A DNA stretch of 64,000 nucleotides from Siphonodentalium dalli (GCA_032622095.1 CP136064.1:113572004-113636003); one strand, 5' to 3'; positions 21,811 to 33,315 are shown, counted from the stretch's first letter. The notes: generated from the sequence alone by a model not told the origin. Program-made: numbers and translations.

Positions 21811-22268
21811 CCCTTTACCCAACAGAACGGCCCTGTGCCAATGCATTCCCTTATATATGCGAGTCGACCATAGGTCGCCTCGCATATATAAGAGAATGCA
21901 TTGGCTAAACACATATTAAAAATGATAAAATTGTCAAAGAATGTAGAAAACTATTGTAAAAAATGTTAAAAAATGTAAGATTTTTAAAAAAAATTGTTAA
22001 AGAATGTAAGAAAAAATGGTAAAAAGTGTTAAAAAAGATTTTTTTTTTAGGCCAATGCATTCTCTTATATATGCGAGGCGACCTATGGTCGACTCGCATA
22101 TATAAGAGAATGCATTGGCACAGGGCATAACTGTAACCATCACAATGTGGTCAATGAACCGGTTCCAATGATATCCATATTTGTATGGTGTTAGTGAGAC
22201 AGACCGAAGATATTTTAGGCTGTTGAAGCTTTATTTGAGCGTTTTTGGCCGCTTTGTTGGGTAAAGGG
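21811..22268. mobile_element. TTAA-flanked piggyBac-like MITE, CCCTTTACCCAACA ends, copy 1
   Basis: Perfect inverted ends CCCTTTACCCAACA and TGTTGGGTAAAGGG are flanked by TTAA on both sides (21807-21810, 22269-22272). TTAA targets and CCCTTT-type ends are the piggyBac signature. The interior holds two ~69-bp palindromic cassettes (21837-21905, 22051-22119) in opposite orientation around an A/T-rich spacer. No transposase, so it is non-autonomous. Confidence 0.92.
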
Positions 22269-22272
22269 TTAA

Positions 22273-22585
22273 CATGCAGACGCCAGATAAGAGAGCAACC
22301 ACGACCAAAGCAGTCTCATATCTGATTATCAAAAGTAAGGTCCTAGGCTCCAATGAAGTTCTCCAAGGTTGTGCTGACCACTTCGCAACTCAAGCAACAC
22401 CATCGCACAATGCTGATTACATCAATCATTACAATGCTGCAGATGAAACCAACCTTTTGTACACCGGGGAGAGCTGCGAATCGAACGACACTCTAGTGAA
22501 GATTAGAAAACTTGGTCTCTTGAATGCTTTATTGCAAAAACTACAATTTAAGGTAGGACAATGTAAAAAATATATATACAAATAA
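22273..22585 (+). pseudogene. LINE fragment, linker before the RT domain
   Basis: The frame starting at ATG 22274 reads ...VLGSNEVLQGCADHFATQAT then PSHNADYINHY. This resembles the segment between endonuclease and reverse transcriptase in Jockey/Nimb-like LINEs (a d.ev..gwadHF..LatPs.n..f pattern). No catalytic RT motif follows; the match fades after ~22450. It starts directly after the TTAA of the preceding MITE, so the ATG is not a real start and the MITE marks a breakpoint. Confidence 0.6.
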
Positions 22586-22599
22586 TTTACAATGTTAAC

Positions 22600-23050
22600 G
22601 TCTGGTATGCAGCATCTATTCTGGTACACGGTCTGAGTGACTTGAGTCTAAGACTTACTTCTTGTCAGGAAAGAGGCCCATCAATTATGAATAAAGGACA
22701 AATAACACAAGGTTTCAAGAAGGGAGTTACGAGAAACCCCTCCAGCTATTTGGGAAATCATAGTGACAAGTATTCTTCTAAAAGTCTTGGAACACATTAT
22801 GTTAATGCGACAGGAAAATGCCATACTCAACATAGCCAAATAGGATTTACAAAAGGAACCAGAGGATTGCGCATATCGCCTTCTTATTTTCTCTGAACGA
22901 CCATCCAGATTAATAGAACATCTATATCGATATTTGCGACTGTCTGTATGTATGTATGTCTGTCTGTGTTATATAGAAATAAATTCACAGGGGGGCCACC
23001 TAGATGGCACAAAAGGGGTCTAATAGGGGTAACTTTTTACGAGAAAGATA
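22600..23050. other. No supported gene
   Basis: An 84-codon frame at 22642-22896 matches nothing I recognise. A short TGTATGTATGTCTGTCTGTG microsatellite lies at ~22946-22966. Confidence 0.4.
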
Positions 23051-23054
23051 ATGG

Positions 23055-24040
23055 TGTGGCTTAGATTTTTCTAAAGTGACGCCGTTGTTGTCAGGGGCAG
23101 AAAAGGAGGAGGGGCAGAACAAATATTTGTCGCCGATTGCCACCAAACTTATATATCATCATCCCCATGATATGAGAAATCTAATCGTGTGGTTTAAATA
23201 TGTCAAAAGTCGCGCCGTTCGAGTCAGGAATGCCCGGAATGGGAGAGGGACACCAAAATTGATCAAAATAATTTTAGCGCCGACTTCCACCAAATTGATG
23301 CACATTATTCTGAGATTGGTGTCGTTTGGATGAGAGATTTGAGGGGGTGGGTAATAAATCTCTTAAGAATTGGTTTAGTCGCCGATTGCCACCAAACTTA
23401 TACACAATCACCCCCATGGTATGAAGTGTTTAATGGTGTGGCTTAAAGCTGTCAAAAGTGGCGTCATTCGAGTCAGGGGTGCACTGAAAGGGAGAGGGAC
23501 ACCAAAATTGATACACAATATTTTTAGCGCCAATTTTCACCAAATTGATACACATTCCTATCCATGATATGAGGAATTTAATCGTGTGATTTTAAAGATG
23601 TCATATTAGTGCTGTCCATGATATCAGGAGTCTAATTGTGTGGTTTAAAGAATGTCAAAAGTGGGGCCATTCGAGTCAGGGGTGCCTAGATGGTGAGAGG
23701 GACACAACAATTAATAAACAATATGTTTAGCGGCGATTTCCAACTGACTGATACATATTCTTCTCCGTGATACGAGGAATAAAAGCGTGTGGTTTAAATA
23801 CGCCAAATGGGTGCCGTTTGGTGTGAGAAATGTAATGGGGCCATAAATTTGATACCAATTTGTACACTCGCCAATTTTCACCAATTTTATATATATTCAT
23901 CTCCATAATGAGTCTCAGTGTGTGGTTTAATGATGTCAAAAGTGGCGCTGCTTGAGTCCGAAATATGGACGGGAGGGTCATCAAAACTGATAAAACAAAA
24001 ATATGTTTAGTGCCAATTACCAACCTCTCTTGAGGAGACA
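23055..24040. repeat. ~180-bp tandem repeat, GCCGATTTCCACCAAATTGA family
   Basis: About six diverged units share TTTAGCGCCGATTTCCACCA, CCATGATATGAGGAATCTAA, CGTGTGGTTTAAATATGTCA and AAAAGTGGCGCCGTTCGAGT. More units of the family are at 25990-26330. Open frames on both strands are repeat artefacts. Confidence 0.85.
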
Positions 24041-24720
24041 TTTTAAGAATTACTATAGAGACAAATAGTTATGTCACTGGTTCCGCCCTATTTGACCTGG
24101 TGACCCCATTTGAATAAATTTGAATCCCAGTCACCAAAGAACCCTTCATACTAAATATCAGTAAAATAGACCTGATGGTTCTTGTGAAGGAAGCATATTA
24201 AGAATTATTATTGAGGGAAACAGTCCTTTGCTTGGCTCCAATTGACCTGGTGTCCCCATTTTAACAAATCTGAATTTCAGTCAAACAAGAACATTCCATG
24301 CTAAATAAGCCAACTAATTCTTGCAAACATGTTTTAAGAATTACTATGGAGTGAAATAGATATGTCCCCGACTCTGCCCTTATTTGATTTTGTGATCCCG
24401 TTTTCACAAATCTGAATTCCTGTCACCCAATGTCATTTCATACCAAATATAAGCGAAATAGGCCATTTGGTTCTTGCAAAGAAGACATATCATGAATTAC
24501 TATGGAGAGAAAGAGTATTGTACCTGGCCTTGCACCTATTTGACCTGGTGACCCTGATTGAACAAATCTGAATCACAATCACCAAAGGAGCCTCAATATT
24601 AAATGTGAGCTAAATAGACCTGGCGATTCTGTCAAAGAAGACTGTTCAACGGTTACTATAGAGGGAAAGTATACACCTGCTCCTTCCCCTATTTGCAGGT
24701 GATCCAATCTGAACACAAGA
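24041..24720. repeat. ~155-bp tandem repeat, TGACCTGGTGACCCCATTT family
   Basis: About four to five units share TTAAGAATTACTATRGAG, TATTTGACCTGGTGACCCCA, TTTGAACAAATCTGAATC and CAGTCACCAAAGAACCCT. The same core is used at 25625-25920 and 31595-32035, where it ends in a GACG microsatellite and hairpin. This stretch therefore looks like the core of a related element. Confidence 0.85.
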
Positions 24721-24724
24721 TCTC

Positions 24725-25375
24725 CAACTGTTGGAAATTTATCAAAACCTTACTGATAATACCGGTATATATCAAAATTATTACATGTAATATAGGAATC
24801 TATACACAAGTACCAATAATGAATTCATAGTGTAGACAGGGTAGGTGCGGGAGTTTTAAATCGCCTATCTCTGCCCCTATTTGAAACAATATAATTTAAA
24901 TCCATATCTATGAGATTCATTGATCTAGTAATCTCAAATGATATATTATAGAAGTTGAAGTGAAATTCATTTTCATTAAAATAAGTTACAAAATTAAAGG
25001 AAGGGTTATCAACATGGCACCTCTGATAATTGTTCCTTGAAATCATAAGCACAATAACACACAAATAACACACATCATTTTGATTATCACAGATGAAAAG
25101 AAGTTAATAGCCTATATAAAGATAATATAACACTTGCCTGTACACTGCACAGCACATGGGAATTAATCTAATTTAAATTTAAATGAATGACACAAATAAA
25201 CAGTATCTGTGATTTGTTTATCAACAGCTGTCAGCTAAGATAAGGTCCCATTTCATACACAGGAGACATTACAGTATGCCAGGCAGACAAGCTTCAAAGA
25301 GATGACTTCTCAAATAATATTGTGGCATTAGGAATGTGATAACATTTGTAACAGGGGTACATATACTCACTTTGA
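24725..25375. other. No gene seen
   Basis: AT-rich sequence with no coding frame or repeat I can support. Confidence 0.45.
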
Positions 25376-25619
25376 CCCCTCAATTGGCAAGGGTAACAAA
25401 CTGTTTGTGATTTTTCTCCCAGACCCCTGGACCGATTTCAACTAAATTATGTGGGATCAGTTGATGTACTCTGGAGGATGTTATAATGTGGTTAGTTTTT
25501 TTAAATTAAATTTTTAAATATTTTTTAATTTTCATAAAAAAAACAACTTTAAATAGATTTTTTTTTAAATGTGTTTTTTTGTTGTTGTTGTTAAATTGAG
25601 TTTTTTGTTTGTTTGTTTT

Positions 25620-25985
25620 TTTTGTTAAGTCACTGGCTCCGCCCACATTCGACTCAGTGACCTCATTTGAACAAATCTGAACCACAGTCACCCAAGGACC
25701 CTTTATACCAAATATGAACCCATTTGGTCCGATGGAATTTGAGAAGTCGTTTTAAGAATTACTATGGTGGGAAAGATTTATGGTCCTAGCTTCGCAACTA
25801 TTTGACCGGGTGACCTCATTTGAACAAATCTGAATGTGAGTCACCTAGGGAACGTCCACACCAAATATGAACCCGTTTGGTCTTGTGGTTCTCGAGAAGA
25901 TGATTCTCAACGGACGGACGGACGGACGGACGATGAGTGATGACAGTAGCTCCATCGGAGACTTTGTCTCAGGTGAGCTAAAACA
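25620..25985 (+). mobile_element. Tandem-core element with (GACG)n and 3' hairpin, copy b
   Basis: Two core units of the TGACCTGGTGACCCCATTT family are followed by (CGGA)n at 25911-25932. A hairpin TAGCTCCATCGGAGAC / GTCTCAGGTGAGCTA (25947-25980) and AAAA complete it. The last 40 bases are nearly identical to copy c at 32101-32142. The start of the element is not defined. Confidence 0.75.
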
Positions 25986-25989
25986 CTGT

Positions 25990-26330
25990 TTTTAACGCAG
26001 ATTTCCACCAAATTGATATATTATTCTTCTCCATGATACGAGGAATATAATCGTGTGATTTAAAGACGCCAAAATTGGTGCCGTTTGGGTGACATAATGA
26101 TGGGGGAGGGGTAATAACTTTGATAAGTATTTGTTTAGTTGCCAATTACCACCAAACTTTTATATAATTTTGTCCATTATATCATGCATGCATGAGTATA
26201 ATAGACGTGGTTTAAATATGACAAACGTGGCGCGGTTCAAGTCATGCATGAGGGCAATTGCACCAAAGCTGATTACAAATATATTTAGCACTAATTCCAC
26301 CAAATTCATTCACGTTCTTATCTAATGGCG
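25990..26330. repeat. Two more units of the GCCGATTTCCACCAAATTGA family
   Basis: ATTTCCACCAAATTGATAT, CCATGATACGAGGAATATAA and CGTGTGATTTAAAGACGCCA match 23055-24040. The units directly follow the hairpin end of copy b. Confidence 0.75.
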
Positions 26331-26334
26331 AGAG

Positions 26335-27495
26335 GAGATTCACTAGCATTGATAAGATTGTTCAATTCGCTTATATCCACCAAAGTTATATATAGTCATC
26401 TCTCAGGCCATCTCCATATCTTTCTAAGGAGTTTTTGGCGTTCAAATTTCACAATCTTGACAAAATTAATGGTGACCGAATTAAGTCACTTGAACAATTA
26501 TATCTTCTCAACTGTCATATTTATATGGGGATGGAAATCAGGGCATTCCTATAATGATCTAGCAAAACATAGAAGAAAGCATTAAAAGTATATTTATCAT
26601 TCTTTTTAAGAGATACATATATTCTTGCAAACTGAGGGACATTGAATCGTCAGAGGATTGCATTTCATAATGGCTCATGTATATATTATAACAAAATTGA
26701 GTCCGTCCCATTAAATATAGTTTCCACAAAAAAAGTTACAATTGTCAAGAGATATGGGAATGTGCAGCAGGCCTGTTCAAAAATAGTGGTCACAGTGTGC
26801 AGTCAAATATATTTACTTCTGAGATAACAGAAAACGCAATCAGTAGCACATGACTTTTCAGGATCCTCCAATAGTGACATCTGGCAAGGTTATATCTGAC
26901 CGATACAGAGGATTTCTTTCATTTTTTAGAACAGACTCATTACCAAACATAAACAACTCAAAATCTCGCTCTGTGTCGGGCACATGAGAGCTGCTATATG
27001 TGCATAGCAACATTTCTTTTAAACTGAAAATACTTAGCCAGTATACATGTACAGTACCAGAACAGAGGAGCACCTGGACATTTCTTTAAAACATCTGTAT
27101 CTTCATGAAGATATGATAACCAGGTGTCCTCAATTTTTTTTATCTAACCCACTAGATTGATTGATACATCTCTTTGTAAAACACAATTGTCTTCTTTTAT
27201 TTTGCGAACTAATATGTTTATGATGTTCATATTTCATGCTATAACGTCTTAAGTATACGCAGTTGTAAATAAATAAATACTTCTTTATTGTTGTGACGGA
27301 TTAAGCGCGATAAACAAAATGGCGATTGCTCCGACACAAGGTGGGCCACTATTTATATTCCATGTGTAAGAATCATGTTTTCTGATGCCATTTTGATATA
27401 CAATTTATAAGAAAACGTGATTCTCTATTCCCACCAAATATCCACAGCAATGTAGAGGGTTTCACATCACTTTAACCTGGGCAATGTCGGGTAAT
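26335..27495. other. No gene seen
   Basis: Several small open frames lie here (for example 26325-26585, 26858-27073). None has recognisable motifs or splice context, so I do not call them. Confidence 0.45.
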
Positions 27496-27502
27496 CCTGC
27501 TA

Positions 27503-27558
27503 GTTCCAATGTATATACTTTAAAACTGAGTGGGAGAATCCATTTAATATAGACATGG
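27503..27558. mobile_element. Right-end fragment of the CCCTTTCTATAC MITE family
   Basis: TTCCAATGTATATACTTTAA, AACTGAGTGGGAGAATCCAT and an ATATAGACATGG end followed by TTAA match the right part of 48824-49054. The left part is absent. Confidence 0.65.
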
Positions 27559-27569
27559 TTAATAGTATA

Positions 27570-27976
27570 TTAAGAGGGAGGTAAAGTTGTAACATTTGAA
27601 TGGCGAATTCAGTGTTAGTTTTCGGGAAAGATTACTCAACACTTACAAAGCACAGAAGACTGCTTCGTGTCTTGTTGGAAAGTGTGAACATATGTTAAGT
27701 GACAACGCGAAGTGGATTTTTTATTTTATTTTGTGACTTGAATTTTGATGGAAATATTTGTGAACAATAATGTAATTTTAACCTTCTTCCTAACAATATA
27801 AAAAACTGGGTCGAAAATAAAAATTCTGCTCTGCGTTGTCACCAGATAAGCATTCGACCTTTTATTCCAATAAGACACAAAATGGTCACCTACGCTTTGT
27901 AACGTTTTAGTAAACTTTCCCCGAAAATTAACACTGAATTCCCCATCCAAATTTTACCACTTTACCTCCCTCTTAA
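27570..27976. mobile_element. MITE with ~60-bp inverted ends, TTAAGAGGGAGGTAAAG
   Basis: The left end TTAAGAGGGAGGTAAAGTTG and the right end ACTTTACCTCCCTCTTAA are inverted. Pairing continues through GAATTCAGTGTTA / TAACACTGAATTC and TTTTCGGGAAAG / CTTTCCCCGAAAA. TTAA is present at both outer edges. The 225-bp minus-strand open frame inside is not a gene. Confidence 0.85.
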
Positions 27977-28225
27977 CGCTACCAGGTGGCAGAACTGGAA
28001 AACATCCCACTGATCTTTACCATCTTGGACGCTCAAAAGACCTGTGATATAGTCGGCCACAGAATGCTACCACAGTAGCTATATCTTGATGACATCACAA
28101 ACACAGAATGGCTCCTCCTCGAGGACTTATATTCAGATGTATATTCCAGAGTCAAATGGAAAGGATCACTCACCAGCAATGTGAAAAATATAGTCCAGTG
28201 CATTACTTATGGACTTACCCAGAAC
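27977..28225 (+). pseudogene. LINE reverse-transcriptase fragment (motif A region), dead
   Basis: One frame reads ...LENIPLIFTILDAQKTCDIV then GHRMLPQ, a TAG stop, and LYLDDITNTEWLLLEDLYSD then VYSRVKWKGSLTS, ending at a TAA near 28228. LDAQK...D.V..hsmL and W..L.DLY....SrVKW.G are RT motif A and its downstream segment in Jockey/Nimb-like LINEs. The usual phenylalanine after the catalytic Asp region is replaced by Cys, the active YADD motif is absent, and there is an internal stop, so it is non-functional. It begins directly after a TTAA MITE, as does the LINE fragment at 22273. Both may derive from one family. Confidence 0.8.
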
Positions 28226-28229
28226 TAAT

Positions 28230-29685
28230 TGCAACAGATTTTTTGTTGTTGCAAGAATAAGTATACAAACCCTCCAAAAACAACATACTAAAAATCATCG
28301 AAAATTTGAAAAAGGGAAATTGGTGAATTTTATGAAATAAATTTGGGAAAGTTTTGTCAAATCATCAATTTATGGATATCCAGGGATGTTTATACAAAAT
28401 TCAAATTCACAAGGGTTTCCATTTTGCGGACCTCACTTTCCTGATTCCAGAACAGAAAACCATTCCCAGATTTGTTAAGTATTTTTCTAGTTGTGTGCCT
28501 TCAAAAACATGTGTTTACCTGATTTCGGAGCCTCAATTTCTCAGAATGAGCCAAATTCCATATATTATGGTAAAGTATTTTAAATAAATCGAACATTGCA
28601 TATTGATTGCATATTTTATTATTTTGGAAGCCATTTGCAGAACAATTTTTGATTGTGTGAAGGACCAAAACAACATAAAACAACATAAATATTATTCAAC
28701 CACACCACTGAGTACTGATTTATCTTTTCAGACATTATGTAGTTTTATGGTGATTTTTCCTCACAAAAATACTAGTGGTTCTGAAAATGGCTGCCAAAAA
28801 ACGAAAATATGCAATGAAAAATGTTTGATTTATTTCCATGCAGACAGTCATGATTTCAGATGGTAGACTGAGTGCATACCCTAGTTGGGTTCATAGTGTA
28901 GATAATGCAGTGGGGTCTTTGCAAATATTTCCTGTTAATCTCTCTATCGACTTACCTCAACAATCTGGTTTTTATTTTTTAAACCACATTTTTACATAGT
29001 TGGAAAAGATCTCTCATAACATAAGGGATAATTATTTTATCCTTCAAATTGATAGTTTGAAATTGAGATATTTTGAAAATTAACGAGGGGCACTTTCTTA
29101 ACACCAAAATCAGTCAAAATATTTTCTAATCTAATTTTCCTTTAACCAAATAAAAATTATTGTCAAGTTTGCAAATATATCATCTTCATCTTATGCACTT
29201 TGTGACAATTGGTTATCATAATTGAACTGCTAGCATTCCAAGATTGTTGAGCATTATCACAGAGGTGATAAGTGATTGTGTTCCAGTTCTCACTATTATA
29301 TCACCCACCATCAGTGACTATGGTTTCTGTTTGGATGGCTGACCACTGGGGAATTTCCAGGTGTGCATCTCTTCGGGACCTACACTGTATGTAATTAGAA
29401 CTACCAACTGTTGCAGTAGTGTCTCATTGGCGATTTTGCATAGATTGGCGATTATGCATAGCTAGTGGTGTTCTCCACAGGCAAAGAACATTGGTTATGA
29501 TTGCCTTGCACCACTCATGTGTTAAAGGAATATTATTCTGAAAAATATTTAGTACTTTCTGTCAATATACCAATATTATATAACTAAAATGTCCAATTTG
29601 CGCAAATAATCTTGTGTTTGATCGCTAATTTTGTTTTTATAACGAATTTTTTTTTTTTTCGAAGAATGCGGAAAATCTTATGTTG
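28230..29685. other. No gene seen
   Basis: AT-rich, mostly unique-looking sequence. Open frames at 28354-28587 and 28603-28866 show no family motifs and no splice context I can support. Confidence 0.45.
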
Positions 29686-29984
29686 TAGACGAAGTCACGT
29701 GATTGAAGTCACATGATCACTGGTCGGTGCAGTCACATGATATAAAACGTGACAATGAAGTAGCGATAGGGGAATTCCCGTTACTATCAAAACAAAGCCT
29801 TACTGTTTGCCAGCTTATCTATTTACTAGTATATATGGCTTTGTGCATATATTATCGACATCTTTGTGTCAATTACGCATAACAATTACGCATTATAAAA
29901 GCGTGCGCTTACGTCAATATAAACATTGGCCGTGGTTCATTTGAATGTCCAATTCTGACACTTTACGAAGGAGGGATAACTTAT

Positions 29985-30312
29985 ATAAATACATGCTTTA
30001 TATACCCGTCAAAGTCATAGCAATTTCCAGTTTTAAAAAGTAATCACATATACAAACGCTCTTTATTCGAACCATATTAAGGAATACGCTTAACATGGAA
30101 CGCTCTTTGTTGAAGGAAAGTGGGGACACATTTTGGAATAGTTGTCATCGTGAATATTTACTAATTACATCAATACATGTAAATACATGTACACTAACTT
30201 TCGATAAACATGCTTTATATTCCCTTCAAGAGTCATAGCAATTTCCTGTTTATTAAACGCTCTTTATTCGCACCTTATTAGGAATATGATTGGCAGGGAA
30301 CACTCTTTATTG
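29985..30312. repeat. Direct duplication, ~105-120 bp copies
   Basis: Copies at ~29991-30110 and ~30206-30312 share CATGCTTTATAT, AGTCATAGCAATTTCC and AAACGCTCTTTATTCG. Both follow an ACATG-rich stretch. A lone AACGCTCTTTATT word recurs at ~54463. Confidence 0.7.
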
Positions 30313-30316
30313 AGTC

Positions 30317-30950
30317 ATGGTGATACTCACGACTGGACGCTCTGGCAAATTTATATTCTTTAACAGATGGAATTCTCGTCGTTGGTTGGTTTGTTTAATG
30401 TGGGTATTCACGCTGTGCTCAAACAAGACAGTCAATGACTGTGGGGTCGCTCACCAGACTGCAAAGACTGATAAGACTGGGACTCTGGAGACCACAACAG
30501 TCAGAACTTTTCATAATCACTTTAAAAGAAGTAGATATCTAAAGAGTTAAATCTAAAACAAAAAAATTGAAGAAATCAAAGCCATTCACAGTATCATTGA
30601 ATGTCAGTCATCACCTAACAATGGACGCACCAGTTTGTTGTTAAATTGCTACAGATATGTTTAGATTAGAATAATACATGTCATCTGGCCAGTTTATATA
30701 ATTAATGACCTGTACCTTTACAGATATATATGCCTCTGTGGTGAGAAGAGGTATTAAATTGAGAGGTGATATGGCTTGGAAGGGATGTTGGTTGATGGCA
30801 GGGTTGGGCCTGGGCCATGTGGGAGGGGTGGGTGGGGTAGGGTGGAATGTTTCCATAATTTCATTAAAGAGTAAAGTTTCATAACTCTGCAGATGTTATA
30901 TATAATGGTGTCACTTTTTTCAAATTTTAAAACATGTTTTAAAAAAAATT
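30317..30950. other. No supported gene
   Basis: A 77-codon frame (30317-30550) matches no family. A G/T-rich stretch at 30780-30850 is low complexity. Confidence 0.4.
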
Positions 30951-30957
30951 GTCCCAG

Positions 30958-31072
30958 AAGATGAGGCCTAAGTAGAATAAGGTAATTGAGGGTGTATTTG
31001 GTGATGTAGCAACACTAAATTCACCATCTGGGGACTTCATTCTGCAAATGTCAGACACACTATGTCCAGGCT
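30958..31072. mobile_element. Truncated copy of the AGCCTGAGTTTAGTG foldback
   Basis: GATGAGGCCTAAGTAGAATA, ACACTAAATTCACCATCTGG, GGACTTCATTCTGCAAATG and CCAGGCTT match the right third of 55571-56097, with about 10-15% divergence. The left arm is missing. Confidence 0.7.
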
Positions 31073-31254
31073 TGGAGAAATGAACAATGGACTATTCCTT
31101 GTAGACTCTGGTAGAATAGTTGTTCAGCTAATGTCATGTCTTGTAATGACAGATGGTAAACTGGTCTGAAGCAAGCAGTCTGAAGCAAGAGTATCGGGTG
31201 ACCACACTATGATAAATTGGCTTTTTCAATAATACAGGCTTCAGTGTTCTCTTA

Positions 31255-32142
31255 AAAATTAATAGTGCATATCAAAGAGGTGTGAATTATAAAGGGCCAT
31301 AACTCTGTTAAAATATATCGGATCAAACCCATATTTTAACTTGATCTGTATATAAGTGTCAAAAATTCATATACCAAATTTGGTGCTGATCAGATGAAAA
31401 ATGTTAGAGTAATCCTGTCTTGGATGAATTCTATATCAAAACAAGAGTGGAATGGGTTAAATAAACAATACCAAAATCCATACAGATGAAGAACATGCTA
31501 AGAAAAATCTAGGTAAGAAATATGAGGCTGTGATGTGTCCTAAACAAAAATTAAAGGTCAAAATGCAAAAATTTAATTATTTTTTTTTAAAGTTATGTCC
31601 CTGGCTCTGCCCCTATTTGACCCAGTGACCCCATTTGAACAAATCTGAACCCCAGTCACCCAAGGTATCTCTGTACCAAATATAAGCTAAATCGGCCAAA
31701 TATTTTTTTAGAAGAAGTCATTGTAAGAATTACTATGAGTTATGGCCCTGGTTTCTCAACTAATTGACCGGGTGACCTCATTTGAACAAATCTGAACACC
31801 AGTCACCCAAGGACCCTCCATACCAAATATTAGCTAAATCAGCCCAATGGTTCTGAACAAGAAGTCGTTGTAAGAATTACTATGGAGGGATAGAGTTATG
31901 GCCCTGACTTCGCAACTATTTGACCCAATGACCTCATTTGAACAAATCTGAATGAGAGTCACCTAGGGAACATCCACACCAAATATGAACCAATTCGGTC
32001 TTCCGGTTTCAGAGGAGATGTTCAAAGAATTGTTGACGGACGGACGGATGGACGGACGGATGGACGGACGGATGGACGGACGGACGACGGACGAGGAGTG
32101 ATGACTATAGCTCCACCGGAGACTTTGTCTCAGGTGAGCTAA
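31255..32142 (+). mobile_element. Tandem-core element with (GACG)n and 3' hairpin, copy c
   Basis: It opens with a GGGCCATAACTCTG / GGATCAAACCCATATTTTAA unit, then carries three TGACC..GTGACCCCATTTGAAC core units (31595-32035). A GACGGACG/GATGGACG microsatellite follows at 32036-32092, with a hairpin TAGCTCCACCGGAGAC / GTCTCAGGTGAGCTA at 32108-32141 and AAAA. The two different cores in one unit suggest a composite. The left border is uncertain. Confidence 0.72.
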
Positions 32143-32478
32143 AAACTTGTTTTCAAAGTGGACGGAATAAATTCTTGACCATTTCGTCGGCGACCACTTT
32201 AATAGTTTATGATTTTGCGCAACGGGTTTCCCCACAGAAATACCACCAAATGTCACATAAACTATCGTTTGCAAATGAATGTAGAATTATACCCAATTGA
32301 GTGTCAGTATATCGTGAACACGCACCCGAATAGAGTTCACATGTCGGCTCGTGTTTTATTAGCTTTATTTTTGACACAACAGTGTTATCTACCCCGCTCA
32401 ATTGGCCTTCTATATTTTTGTCAAAACAATAACTTTCCAAACAGCACTGATGACAAATCACAAGTGAAGATAACTCAC

Positions 32479-32644
32479 CAGTCGATGACAATTCACCACA
32501 TATACAGAATGTTATTGACATGCCCACAGTAATTCCATTACACTCACGTCGATTCGATACTTTACATCGCCACTCAGATGACGTCATATAGGTGGACACA
32601 ATTAACTCCGACTCCGATTCCGTGTTTTTAATTAGTCTACTCAT
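32479..32644 (-). CDS. Possible first coding exon, unknown protein
   Basis: A minus-strand frame with a true ATG (32644-32642) reads MSRLIKNTESESELIVSTYM and stays open for 145 codons to 32207, unusually long for this non-coding background. Inside it, after ...FCICGELSST, lies a strong splice donor (CTG|GTGAGT, exon end at 32479). A first exon of ~55 codons is therefore as likely as the full frame. The region is not obviously repetitive. There is no recognised domain, no confirmed downstream exon, and no cDNA evidence. It may be chance. Confidence 0.2.
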
Positions 32645-32649
32645 TTGAA

Positions 32650-33310
32650 GTCATATGAGGATTTGCGACGGATATAGCCGACAGCTAGTGGGGGGTATTT
32701 TATATTTATTTATCGGCTTATTTATTAAGCGATGGTTATGGGACTTGGATCATTATGATCATAATAGGGGTGGCTTTCCGATAGTTTTTTGTTGTATTCA
32801 TCAGGATAGCAATCCTTTAAGTTAAGGTAAACTAAGTGGGATGTACATTAATTTTCAATATTCTAACGGTGATATTCGCACAAATTCCTTGCAGGTGGGA
32901 TTGCTTCTCCACTGGAGCATGGGAGTGACAATTGTACATGTGTACATGTAGTATTGTATAACAAAGAAACTTTGTACAGCGACATAGTACTACAAATTGG
33001 GGGAGGTGGTCACTTGCTCTCCAACTTTATCTGTCTCAATCATACTAAAATGTATATATCTATATTTCTACTAATTATTTGGTGCGGGATTAATTCTGGA
33101 TTTATTCGTAGAATTGTATCAGCTTGGACATAGTCTGCTCGTGTGGTTGCTAAATAGTGCAACATGGCACCTTCTGTAACTCATCTGGTAAATTAATAAC
33201 AGTTTTGGTGACTTGATTATTTATTGGCATGAATTTTGTGATATATACAATGCATATTTACAAAGTTATGATACAAGAAGAATAGTCTGGCTGCTCAGAT
33301 GGTCAACTAA
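32650..33310. other. No gene seen
   Basis: AT-rich sequence with TACATGTGTACATGTA at ~32934-32950. No supported coding frame. If the 32479-32644 exon is real, its promoter would lie at the left edge of this stretch. Confidence 0.4.
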
Positions 33311-33315
33311 CTTAA

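Noticed and set aside
30317-30550. 77-codon frame
   Set aside because: No domain, no conservation evidence, follows a duplicated repeat.
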